From assembly GCA_947496185.1 (NCBI GenBank), contig CANMCD010000009.1, positions 24,115-88,114 on the forward strand: DNA of 64,000 bases, read 5' to 3'. The stretch comes from an uncultured Tenacibaculum sp. (lineage in GTDB: Bacteria > Bacteroidota > Bacteroidia > Flavobacteriales > Flavobacteriaceae). Shown one piece after another: positions 55,727 to 64,000 of the stretch. Numbering within the stretch: the first letter of the stretch is position 1; the number at the start of each line of letters is the position of its first letter. A program made the translations under genes and the position numbers. The notes beneath the pieces are model-generated. The model was not told the DNA's origin and made no database searches. It saw only the letters and a program-made list of their open reading frames with translations.

Positions 55727-58700
55727 TTAAATTTCTCCTTCTTCCATTGATTCAAGTTCCAGTGCTTGCTCGCTGATACTGTTTTCTAATTGTAATGCGA
55801 TCTCATGTAAGGGGGCTTCAAAAATTTCTGTTAGTGACAATGCTACCGCATACCTTTCTTTTATCATTGATAAAAACTTAGTTGCTGACAAACTATCTCC
55901 TCCTATTTGAAAAAACACCTGATTCCTTCCTATTTCTTCTATTTGCAATAAGGATTTCCAAATAGTTGCGATGGCCATTTCCATTCCTTCTCTAGGTGCT
56001 TCTACCGTTTCATTTCTTAAAAATGTAAACTGCGTGGCTACTGTTTTTTTATCTACTTTTCCGTTAGCACTTAATGGTATAAAAGGCAATACTGCTATTT
56101 TTTCGGGAAGCATGTGTGAAGGTAGATGAAGCGCAATAGATTCCTTGATTTCTTCCGCTAAAAGCAACCTTCTTTCCGAAGGGGTTTTTGCTTCCAAATA
56201 ATTGGTATAAGTTCCTGTTATTTCATTAAAACTTGATGACGTAAAGCCCGATTGAGTCATACGGGTGCTCCATTGTACCCCCGTCAGCATTGGACTTGCC
56301 TTTTCTTTTCTCTCTGCATCAAAATCGACAAACGCCTTGTCTAATACTGCGGATGTAATCAATGCTATTGGTGCCAAAGCAAAATGTTCTAATGCCATAA
56401 ACAATCCGTCATTTTTTAGCATTAAAAAAGCGGTATCTAATCCTTCATGTACTTTTTTATAACGGTGAAATACATTGATTCCTAAAACAATATCAAAATG
56501 ATATTTATAACTTTCAGGAACAGCTGTTTCGTCAGCCCGCACACAGGTTACTATATGTCCCGTTTTTTTCAATTTTTCATTGGCTACCTCTAATAATCCT
56601 TGTGCCGTATCAAATACCGTAAAACTGACATTTTTAATAGCCACTTGTGTTAATAGTTGCGCAGCAAGTATCCCTGTTCTTCCTCCTAAAATACCCACGT
56701 TTACTACCGCATCAGTATTTTTGACCAACGCATTAATTTTTTCGGCTAACCTCTCTATTCCTGTAGTTGTTCCAGCATCCAAGGTTGCTAAGTACTCGGG
56801 GGTTAACCCCTCTAGATTTAGCAATGTAACTTCAGGAACTGCCCCTCGTAGTACAGCGTTGTATACCTCTATGGAATTCAATAAACGGTTATGTACGAAT
56901 TGTAACTTTTCGACTTCCTGATGTACTGCTTCATGCTCGAAATTTATTTCTTTATAGCCCTCAATTTCTGAAGTAATTGTATAACCCGTAGCTGCTTTTG
57001 TAAGCACATTTTTAGTAACTAGCCAGTTTGCCCACATACGAACTACAGAAAGCATTTCATTGGTACTATTTTGTATGTCTGATGGATTCCAAACATCGTT
57101 TGCTTTCATTTTATCGAATCCCAACAAGTGAATCAAAAAGTTAATTACTACCTTGTCTTGTAATAAATCTATGTTTTGGCGGTCCTGTTGTAGGTCTTGA
57201 CTTATAGAAATGTTGTCTGTTTTTCTCTTTTCGCCAACGACCCCTGCTACTAAATGTTGCGAATTTGCACTCTTTACAACCGTAGCAATACTTTGAAAGA
57301 CTCCGTCATGTTTTTTTAACGCTGCTTCGATTTCTCCTAACTCAATTCGATAACCTCGAACCTTTACTTGCTGGTCTTTTCTTCCTAAAAACTCGATGTT
57401 TCCATCTGCCCAATACCTACCAACATCTCCCGTTCTATACCATATTTCATTACACACTGTAACGAAACTTTTTTGTGTCAGTGCTAATCGTTTTAAATAG
57501 CCTTTTGCTACTCCCTTACCACCAATCCAAAGTTCTCCACTTACCCCGTCTGGACAGTCTGCTCCCCATATATTTACAACACGGTATTTTTGATTTGCTA
57601 ATGGCATACCATAAGGAATCGCATTCCAATCAGGTTTTACTTCTTCAACTTCAAAATAATTAGACCAAATAGCGGCTTCAGTAGCTCCTCCCATTGCTAT
57701 AAATTGGCAGTGGGGTGTTTTGCTTTTTAATCGATCATTTAAGTCAAGTCCTACCCAATCTCCAGATACAAATACCAATCTTAATGACCCTAAATTTACG
57801 TCCTGATCTGCTCCTAACAACAACATATCAAGCAATGCGGGAACGGTATTCCAAACGGTTATTTGATATTTTTGTACTAACTGACACCAAACAGCCGCTT
57901 CTTTTCTTTGGCTTTCTTGTATCAATACGATACCTGCTCCTTTGGCCAAAGACCCAAAAATATCATATACCGACAAATCAAAATCGAGTGCTGATATGGC
58001 CAAAATCTTATCCGTACTCGCGATATTGTATTTATTATTTAAATCACAAATCGTATTATAAGCTGCCTTATGGGCGACTTCTACTCCCTTCGGTTCTCCT
58101 GTGGATCCTGACGTGAATATGATGTATGCACTCGCATCTGGATTATTTTTCACTGGATTTGCTAATGGGGCAGTTGCTGCTATCTGATCTATCGATATAA
58201 AATGGTGGTTCTTTGAATTCTCTTGATCTGTTGGAGCTACTATCGTATATTTTACTCCTGCAATGGTTCTTATTACCTGCTGCCGCTCTTTGGGTTGGTC
58301 GATAGATATGGGTAGGTAAGTTCCTCCAGCTGCTAGAATCCCTAATACACTAATTATCTGCTCAACTCCTTTGGGTAATGTAATGGCAACTATTTCATTA
58401 GGTTGTACCCCTGCATGTATTAAATAAGCTGCTAATTGTAATGATTTTTTTGCTAATGCCCCGTAAGTTAATGTTTTTTCACTCTGACCTTCAACCCAGT
58501 ATAAAGCAATTTTATCTGGATTCTCGAAGGCTTGCACAAAAAAGTCTTCGTGCAAAAGTTTTTCGGGAATGTCTACAAAGGTGTCATTTACTTGATTTCT
58601 TAGCTTTCTTTGCGATGGAGGTAAATAATCAATATTTTTTTCTTCCCAGTTGCCTTCTGTAATCCATTGTAGGTTTTTTTGAATTGCCGCTATTATGTTA

Positions 58701-59122
58701 TCTGCATTAGGAAACTCCTGAGCCTTTTCTGAAAATGCTATTGCTCCCCCTTTTTCATTGTAACTAAAAATGCAATTGTAGGTACTTTCAGTTACGAATG
58801 CTGTTTCTGCTAAATTCCATTCAAATAAATACGAGGATGCTGTCGATGCTTGACAGGGTTTATCTCCTATCAGCTCTTGAATATTCGAACAGGTTTCTGT
58901 CCATGTATGTAATGAAACCACCGCTTCATTAATTTCTACTTTTTTTAAGATTGTATCGGTTTTGATGTCTATTAGAAATTCACTGTCGGTAATGTCTCTA
59001 AACATATGAAGCGCTTCTAAAAAAACACTTAAAAAAACCGCTTGTAAAGAGACTCCTTGCCTTTCTGAAAGCTGCTTAACTACCTCCCACTGCTGCGTGT
59101 TAATTTCAAAATAATGTTTCAT
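55727..59122 (-). CDS. NRPS: partial Cy - A(Cys) - degenerate MT/E-like - PCP
   Basis: This 1131-residue protein has N-terminal ~200 residues that match only the C-terminal lobe of a condensation/Cy domain and lack the DxxxxD lobe. The A domain (FTSGSTGEPKG about 335; pocket D-L-Y-N-F-S-M-I-W by eye) resembles the cysteine code. The insert between A8 and A9 has a methyltransferase-like fold but a degraded SAM motif (VVNVGILGGRTG, about 804), as in the epimerase-like insert of PchE. It ends with A10 LSANGKVDKK and PCP (IGGDSL, about 1075). No TE. A 215-base gap separates it from the upstream type II TE. Confidence 0.88.
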   Translation of the reverse strand: MKHYFEINTQQWEVVKQLSERQGVSLQAVFLSVFLEALHMFRDITDSEFLIDIKTDTILKKVEINEAVVSLHTWTETCSNIQELIGDKPCQASTASSYLFEWNLAETAFVTESTYNCIFSYNEKGGAIAFSEKAQEFPNADNIIAAIQKNLQWITEGNWEEKNIDYLPPSQRKLRNQVNDTFVDIPEKLLHEDFFVQAFENPDKIALYWVEGQSEKTLTYGALAKKSLQLAAYLIHAGVQPNEIVAITLPKGVEQIISVLGILAAGGTYLPISIDQPKERQQVIRTIAGVKYTIVAPTDQENSKNHHFISIDQIAATAPLANPVKNNPDASAYIIFTSGSTGEPKGVEVAHKAAYNTICDLNNKYNIASTDKILAISALDFDLSVYDIFGSLAKGAGIVLIQESQRKEAAVWCQLVQKYQITVWNTVPALLDMLLLGADQDVNLGSLRLVFVSGDWVGLDLNDRLKSKTPHCQFIAMGGATEAAIWSNYFEVEEVKPDWNAIPYGMPLANQKYRVVNIWGADCPDGVSGELWIGGKGVAKGYLKRLALTQKSFVTVCNEIWYRTGDVGRYWADGNIEFLGRKDQQVKVRGYRIELGEIEAALKKHDGVFQSIATVVKSANSQHLVAGVVGEKRKTDNISISQDLQQDRQNIDLLQDKVVINFLIHLLGFDKMKANDVWNPSDIQNSTNEMLSVVRMWANWLVTKNVLTKAATGYTITSEIEGYKEINFEHEAVHQEVEKLQFVHNRLLNSIEVYNAVLRGAVPEVTLLNLEGLTPEYLATLDAGTTTGIERLAEKINALVKNTDAVVNVGILGGRTGILAAQLLTQVAIKNVSFTVFDTAQGLLEVANEKLKKTGHIVTCVRADETAVPESYKYHFDIVLGINVFHRYKKVHEGLDTAFLMLKNDGLFMALEHFALAPIALITSAVLDKAFVDFDAERKEKASPMLTGVQWSTRMTQSGFTSSSFNEITGTYTNYLEAKTPSERRLLLAEEIKESIALHLPSHMLPEKIAVLPFIPLSANGKVDKKTVATQFTFLRNETVEAPREGMEMAIATIWKSLLQIEEIGRNQVFFQIGGDSLSATKFLSMIKERYAVALSLTEIFEAPLHEIALQLENSISEQALELESMEEGEI

Positions 59123-59337
59123 TGAAGTTTAAATATTTTATCAATTTTCCCTTGTAAAGACTAATCAATTCGGGTGGTTGTTTTTATGTGTTTTACCACT
59201 CATTTACCTAACAAAATTGTTAATTATAATAAGCGAATAAAACAAATTACCGTTGCATTGATTACTAGCTACAATAGATAATAATCGTTCGTTTTTATAC
59301 CTGTTTTTATTATTTCCTGATGCACTCTAAGCCCTTA
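59123..59337. other. Intergenic gap inside the NRPS operon
   Basis: A 215-base gap between the type II thioesterase and NRPS2, the only long gap in a cluster whose other gaps are 12-24 bases. It is AT-rich, with no clear promoter box or gene. It may hold an internal promoter or mark a junction from recombination. Confidence 0.45.
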
Positions 59338-60105
59338 TTAAGAAGACTGAATTGCATCTACCTTGTAGGTTAGCGTATCTATTATTTTCGCTACATATTG
59401 AATACCGAGCGATTGAATAAAGAAATGATCTCCTTTGAACTCTTCTAAAGCAAAATTTTCCGTAGTCATGTCTTGCCAATAGTTCATCATCATTTTATTT
59501 GCGTCATGATCACAATCTCCGCAATGTGCCACTATTGGTGCTTTTAACTTTTGACCGACGTACGTAAAACTTTCATGAAGTTTCAGGTCACTCCTAATCA
59601 TAGGAATCATAAATCGGATGATGTTTTTGTTGTCTAAAATCTCCTTGGGTGTTCCGTTTAGGTTTCTTAATTCTTCAATCATTTCTTCATCGCTCATATC
59701 ACTATGAAGCGCAGAAGGATCAGGTTGATTTGGTGCATGCCTTCCTGCTACGATTAACAATTCAGGAGTTTTTAACCTGCGTTCTTGTAATTCCCAAGCA
59801 AGTTGAAAGGCAACCATTGCCCCCAAACTATGCCCATAAAGTGAAAAAGGTGATTCTTGCGTTATTTTGTAAAGTAGGGGGATTAGCTCATTTACCAAAT
59901 GCTTCACATCTACGATATGGGGTTCTGATATCCTTATTCCTCGCCCAGGTAATTCAACGGGAATAAAGTCTATTGATTCGGTTGCTGTTATCCAACTTCT
60001 AAATACGCTAGAACTTCCTCCTGCGAAATAGAAACAAAAGACTTTGAGTTTTCCTGTGTTGTCAGTTCCTGTACCGTGGGGGAACCATTTTTTAATATCA
60101 GACAT
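59338..60105 (-). CDS. Type II thioesterase
   Basis: This 255-residue alpha/beta hydrolase of the GrsT/external-TE family has FCFYFAGGSSSVFRSW (oxyanion region), nucleophile SLYGHSLGAMVAFQ (Ser), and a final His in KGDHFFIQ. Type II thioesterases remove misprimed acyl groups from carrier proteins. It starts 12 bases after the NRPS1 stop, in the same operon. Note that this TE keeps the normal Ser, unlike the terminal TE domain of NRPS3. Confidence 0.92.
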   Translation of the reverse strand: MSDIKKWFPHGTGTDNTGKLKVFCFYFAGGSSSVFRSWITATESIDFIPVELPGRGIRISEPHIVDVKHLVNELIPLLYKITQESPFSLYGHSLGAMVAFQLAWELQERRLKTPELLIVAGRHAPNQPDPSALHSDMSDEEMIEELRNLNGTPKEILDNKNIIRFMIPMIRSDLKLHESFTYVGQKLKAPIVAHCGDCDHDANKMMMNYWQDMTTENFALEEFKGDHFFIQSLGIQYVAKIIDTLTYKVDAIQSS

Positions 60106-60117
60106 ATGTAGTAATTG

Positions 60118-63100
60118 TTAAAAGTTAATGTTTTGATTCCAATCTTCTTCTTTTATTATATTTGTTAGCAATTCTTTATATTTATTAAAATAATAGCTAA
60201 GTTGTTGTGTATCGAACGCTTCTTCAACAACATCCCAGTTGATACTATACGTTCCGCCTCGGCGATAAATCTGATGATCTATGGCTACTTGTGGGGTTTG
60301 GGTAATCGCAAATAATTCTTCAAAATCTTCTGTGGAGTTATTTTCTTTTGAATCGGGTATTTCTCCTGATAATAAACTGGTAAAAATAATGGGCATCGTC
60401 GCTTTGTAAGGCTGGTCTTTTCCTAGTGCTCTGATCAACTCTAATCCGTTTTTGGCCCTGTGCTCTATTAATTCCCAAAGTTGTGTTTGTAAGTCTGCTG
60501 CCTCTTCTAAGAATGTTACCGCTTCTTTAGGTTCGTAGGATGCCAACCCTACATTGGTAAAGTCTCCTAGTATCTTCATGGCATCCTTATGCAGTGGCAA
60601 ACGGTTGAACAATGTTAGGTTTAACGTAAAATCTTGGTTACCACTCCACATATATAGAATCTTCATGAAGGCTGTACAAAATACCGCTGTTGCTGTAAGG
60701 TTATTTTTCTTTGCTCTTTCGGTCAAACTATTAACTTCCGCTACAGAAATTTCGAATTTCCATCTTTTAAAGGCAGGTTTTTCAATCTGTCCTAAAGGTT
60801 TTATATAGGGTAAATCAGGAGCTTTAGGAAGTTGTTTTAGTCGTTCGTTCCAGTATGTTTCTGCTTTTTGAAAAAAGTAATTATTATCGCGGTGCCATTT
60901 TTTCTCTTTATCAATATAGGCTTTAAACGTTAATTGAGGGACAGGGTTTTTTATACCTTTGGTCAGGTTAAAGATTTCATGTAACATGAGGTCTCCACTG
61001 AGAGCATCTATGAACATGAGATCTAAACTTATATGAATTATCGACTTATTATTGCTAAGGTGACAAATTTCAAAATGAAACATTGGCCACTTTCCTAATT
61101 CATATTCGTAATTGGCCCACTTGTTTCGCAAGGCTTGTACTGTTTTTTGCGTTGCTTCGTGGTGTTCTTTTATTTTAAAATAGGGGAGCTCTTCTAATAA
61201 CTGCTGTGTACCATTGTCATAAATAACGGTTCTTAATGCTCCATGATTTTTAATGACCTCATTTAAGGCCTCCTCAAATTTCAGGGCACTTTCTTGTTTA
61301 CAGGCAAATTCTGCATAGTAATGCGAGGGTATATTTCCGAGTTCAAAATCCTTCCTTCTTCCTACAAGATAAGCCCATTGAATGGGCGTTAAATCAAAAG
61401 GTTCGTATGCTGGATCTGCCATTAAGCTTACACTTCCTTCTTGCAATGCTTCTAGATATGGAATAAGTAATGCTTTATTTTTTTTAAGTTCTTGCTTGAT
61501 TTCTGGAGTTAACGCTCCTTTTGCGGCTTTAAACTTCAATGCACCTTCTACCGTATACAAAGTAATATGTTGTTCTTTGCATTTTTTTACCAATAACCTT
61601 AGATTTTCTGCTTCTTTTTTCCAATCGGGCATTTCATTTTTAGCTTCTTCTTTCTTTTTTAATAGGCTAACTTCTGCCAATTGTTGTTTCTTTTTATTGT
61701 CTACAACTGTTACTTTTTCTATTTCAAATGCTATTCCTTTATCTGTATAGTATGCTATTAAATCGTTTACACTTTCATAACGAATCATATCGACAACCGA
61801 AGGCCTGTCTGTAAAACTTGCCTCTAACTCGTTTGCCAGTCGTATAATATCCATAGATGATACTCCTAGCATGGCAAAATTATCATCGGCATTTAGTTGT
61901 GGCATTTCAAATGCTTTCTGCACGGTCTGCAAAACAGGGTGGTTTTCCTTAATTTGGGTCGTTTTACTTGGAAAAGAAGCTTGTTTCGCATAGCGTTCTT
62001 TATACATTGCCATCAACTTTTTTCGATCTATTTTTCCATTACCTGTTTTAGGATATGCTTCTAGCGCTATGATTCGTTCGGGGATAAAATAGGTCGGGAT
62101 ATAGGTCTGTAATTCTTCTTTTACGTCTTTTTCTGAAAAAGTGTTTGGATTTGTCTGTATATAGGCTATCAATTTTTTACTTTTCATTTGATCGCCTATA
62201 GCCAAAATTATGGCTTCATATTTGTACTTGCTTTTTCTGAAGGCTTCTTGAATTTCTCCTATTTCAACTCGGTATCCGTTTATTTTTAACTGGGCGTCTT
62301 TCCTACCCATAAATTCAAGTATTCCATCATTGATATACCTTCCATAATCTCCTGTATCGTATAGTGGAATATTTAATTGCGGATGTACAAAAAAGGCTGC
62401 TGCTGTTATTTCTTTGGCATTATAATAGCCTTTTGCAAGTCCCGTTCCTCCGATATGCAATTTACCTTTTACCCAATCTGGACATTGTCTTCCAAATTCG
62501 TCTAAAACGTAAAACGACTGATTTGTCAACGGATACCCATAAGGAATCGATTTCCAATGTGCTTCAATATGGGTTACTTCATAGTAGTTTGACCAAATAG
62601 CAGCTTCCGTTGCACCACCCATGCTAATAAGTTTTGCGTTGGGAATCGCTTTCTTAATTTTATCATACAGGTTTAACGGGATCCAATCTCCTGAAAGAAA
62701 TATGTTTTTGATTGTATAATCGAGCGTTACCTCTTTGTTCTTTAATAGGTAATTAGCGTATATTTCTAAAAGAGCTGGAACGGTATTCCACAAAGTAACC
62801 TTGTGTTTTTCAGAAATATGCTTCCAGCATTTCGGATCAATACGCTCTTCTTCAGTTGGTAATACTAGGGTTCCTCCTTTTCCTAATACTCCAAAAATAT
62901 CGTATACAGATAGGTCAAAACTTAACGATGATATACCCAATACTTTGTCTGCTTTGGTGATCTTAAATCGTTCATTAATATCTTGTATGGTATTGTCGGC
63001 TGCCTTATGTGTTATTTCAACACCTTTTGGCGTGCCTGTAGAACCTGAAGTATATATTATATAGGCAGTATCATCGGGGGTTATCTGTGTTTTTTTCCAA

Positions 63101-64000
63101 ACACCCGTTGCTTTATCAAAGTCATTTGCTGTTAACACTCTCTCTTGCAACCTATTGATCAATGAACAATCAGTATCTACTACAATAACTTTGGTGTTCG
63201 ATTTGTGTAAGATGTCAGAGGTGCGTTCTAAAGGGTTTTCTTTATAAATAGGAATATAAACAGCTCCTACTTGTACAATCCCTAAAACGGTAGCGATCAT
63301 ATCCAATGACTTTGCCATTTGAACAGCTACATGATCGCCCTTTGCAATTCCGTTTTTCTGAATTGTCTCTGAAACTTGATTGGCTCGTTTAATCAATTTT
63401 TCATAGGTGTAAGACGCATCATTACACACCACCGCTTCTTTTTCACCTTGGGTTAAGGCATGCCCTAAAATAGCTTGATGAATTGTTTTTGCTGTAACTA
63501 TTTTGGTGGTATTGTTGGCTTTTTGGTGTTTTTGAATCTGATTGTTGGGCCTCAGGTCTGTCAAGATTTCATTCCAAGAAGAAGTGACATGCGCCGCATT
63601 ATGAATTAATGTTATATACGTATCAAACATTTCGTCTAATACGCCTACAGGAAAAATTCCTTTCATATAATCCCATGAAATACAAAGCTGTCCATTTTTT
63701 ATAAGCACCTGACAGTCCAGCCAAACTTGTGGGGTTTGTGACCCTATAAAAGCGGTTTCTCCAAACAACTCCTTATCTCCCAATCCTACCAAATCGTCAC
63801 TAACACCAATAGCACTGGTAAATACAACTGGATACGCAAAACTGCCCTCGCGTTGGTGATTCATTTCTCTAACCAAATCTACTGCAGAATATGAAGAGTG
63901 CCCCAAATCTTCTTGCATTTGTGCTTGTATACCAAGACCATTTTGGGCTATAGATTGTTGTTTACGTCTAATTTCTAATAGAGATAATTGTGTAAAATCT
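60118..64000 (-). CDS. NRPS: (Cy) - A(Cys) - PCP - internal docking - Cy, 5' truncated by the window
   Basis: The frame is open through the right edge (codons encode DFTQLSLLEIRRKQ upstream of the first ATG), so the start lies outside. Visible in order are the C-terminal part of a Cy domain (PVVFTSAIG, SQTPQVWLDCQ, ISWDYMKGIFP), an A domain (YTSGSTGTPKG at about 63050; pocket D-L-Y-N-F-S-M-I-W, cysteine-like), PCP (LGVSSMD), a TubC-like segment (LVKKCKEQHITLYTVEGALKF), and a complete Cy domain with intact DLMFIDALS, ending the protein. No A or PCP follows the last Cy, so it must act with NRPS2. Confidence 0.9.
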   Translation of the reverse strand, partial: DFTQLSLLEIRRKQQSIAQNGLGIQAQMQEDLGHSSYSAVDLVREMNHQREGSFAYPVVFTSAIGVSDDLVGLGDKELFGETAFIGSQTPQVWLDCQVLIKNGQLCISWDYMKGIFPVGVLDEMFDTYITLIHNAAHVTSSWNEILTDLRPNNQIQKHQKANNTTKIVTAKTIHQAILGHALTQGEKEAVVCNDASYTYEKLIKRANQVSETIQKNGIAKGDHVAVQMAKSLDMIATVLGIVQVGAVYIPIYKENPLERTSDILHKSNTKVIVVDTDCSLINRLQERVLTANDFDKATGVWKKTQITPDDTAYIIYTSGSTGTPKGVEITHKAADNTIQDINERFKITKADKVLGISSLSFDLSVYDIFGVLGKGGTLVLPTEEERIDPKCWKHISEKHKVTLWNTVPALLEIYANYLLKNKEVTLDYTIKNIFLSGDWIPLNLYDKIKKAIPNAKLISMGGATEAAIWSNYYEVTHIEAHWKSIPYGYPLTNQSFYVLDEFGRQCPDWVKGKLHIGGTGLAKGYYNAKEITAAAFFVHPQLNIPLYDTGDYGRYINDGILEFMGRKDAQLKINGYRVEIGEIQEAFRKSKYKYEAIILAIGDQMKSKKLIAYIQTNPNTFSEKDVKEELQTYIPTYFIPERIIALEAYPKTGNGKIDRKKLMAMYKERYAKQASFPSKTTQIKENHPVLQTVQKAFEMPQLNADDNFAMLGVSSMDIIRLANELEASFTDRPSVVDMIRYESVNDLIAYYTDKGIAFEIEKVTVVDNKKKQQLAEVSLLKKKEEAKNEMPDWKKEAENLRLLVKKCKEQHITLYTVEGALKFKAAKGALTPEIKQELKKNKALLIPYLEALQEGSVSLMADPAYEPFDLTPIQWAYLVGRRKDFELGNIPSHYYAEFACKQESALKFEEALNEVIKNHGALRTVIYDNGTQQLLEELPYFKIKEHHEATQKTVQALRNKWANYEYELGKWPMFHFEICHLSNNKSIIHISLDLMFIDALSGDLMLHEIFNLTKGIKNPVPQLTFKAYIDKEKKWHRDNNYFFQKAETYWNERLKQLPKAPDLPYIKPLGQIEKPAFKRWKFEISVAEVNSLTERAKKNNLTATAVFCTAFMKILYMWSGNQDFTLNLTLFNRLPLHKDAMKILGDFTNVGLASYEPKEAVTFLEEAADLQTQLWELIEHRAKNGLELIRALGKDQPYKATMPIIFTSLLSGEIPDSKENNSTEDFEELFAITQTPQVAIDHQIYRRGGTYSINWDVVEEAFDTQQLSYYFNKYKELLTNIIKEEDWNQNINF

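Noticed and set aside
47208..63918. Many open frames antisense to the NRPS genes (for example 54677-55228 and 57715-58116)
   Set aside because: They mirror the conserved NRPS or reductase reading frames and show no family pattern of their own.

Overview
The window is a low-GC chromosomal segment from a member of the Bacteroidota, most likely a marine Flavobacteriaceae (Tenacibaculum-like; this is an inference from protein style, with no database search). Supporting signs are the TAnnTTTG -7 promoter boxes with a TTG -33 box, the near absence of Shine-Dalgarno sequences, SusC-like TonB receptors with an N-terminal carboxypeptidase-regulatory domain, an atpD-atpC pair standing alone with a short epsilon subunit, an OmpA protein with thrombospondin type 3 repeats, and many small lipoproteins.

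Layout. 1-10.4 kb: the 3' end of lysS, small hypothetical and secreted proteins, a possible MITE, a cupin, a tandem pair of secreted S9 peptidases, an orphan DppC-like permease, a thioesterase and a frameshifted methyltransferase. 10.6-19.1 kb: outer-membrane and metal functions. A TonB receptor/beta-helix lipoprotein pair is followed by a TonB receptor-thioredoxin pair that diverges from a DtxR-family regulator and a ZIP transporter. A clear palindromic operator lies between the divergent promoters. 19.3-34.2 kb: housekeeping genes (AddA/RecB-like helicase-nuclease, kbl, ompA, atpDC, tatA, O-methyltransferase, ECF sigma factor with a small Cys-rich partner, panB, a 2-hydroxyacid dehydrogenase, small accessory genes, a thioesterase, a Fur-family regulator). 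34.2-45.9 kb: an accessory zone of fast-evolving lipoproteins, an HExxH metallopeptidase-like lipoprotein, a PH-like membrane protein, an XRE regulator, and five tandem secreted MORN/YwqK-like paralogues, one of them frameshifted. This zone is rich in hairpins and duplicated fragments and has two very unusual perfect Shine-Dalgarno sequences. 45.9-64 kb: a cystathionine gamma-synthase/lyase, then one long minus-strand biosynthetic cluster that runs off the right edge.

The most notable system is that cluster (47.2 to beyond 64 kb). It has three NRPS proteins, a type II thioesterase, a thiazolinyl-imide-reductase (Irp3/PchG) homologue, a saccharopine-dehydrogenase-like reductase and a VOC protein. 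All three adenylation domains carry a cysteine-type pocket by eye, and the condensation domains are of the cyclizing (Cy) type, so the product should contain up to three thiazoline/thiazolidine rings. This is the logic of pyochelin and yersiniabactin, here in a Flavobacteriaceae-like genome. Oddities are a terminal thioesterase with Cys in place of the catalytic Ser, a complete Cy domain at the end of one protein followed by a remnant half-Cy at the start of the next, a docking domain embedded inside one protein, one degenerate and one intact methyltransferase insert, and a Cy domain lacking the first Asp of DxxxxD. Loading and any aryl-capping genes would lie to the right of the window. No KS or AT domain, CRISPR array, rRNA, tRNA or transposase gene was seen.
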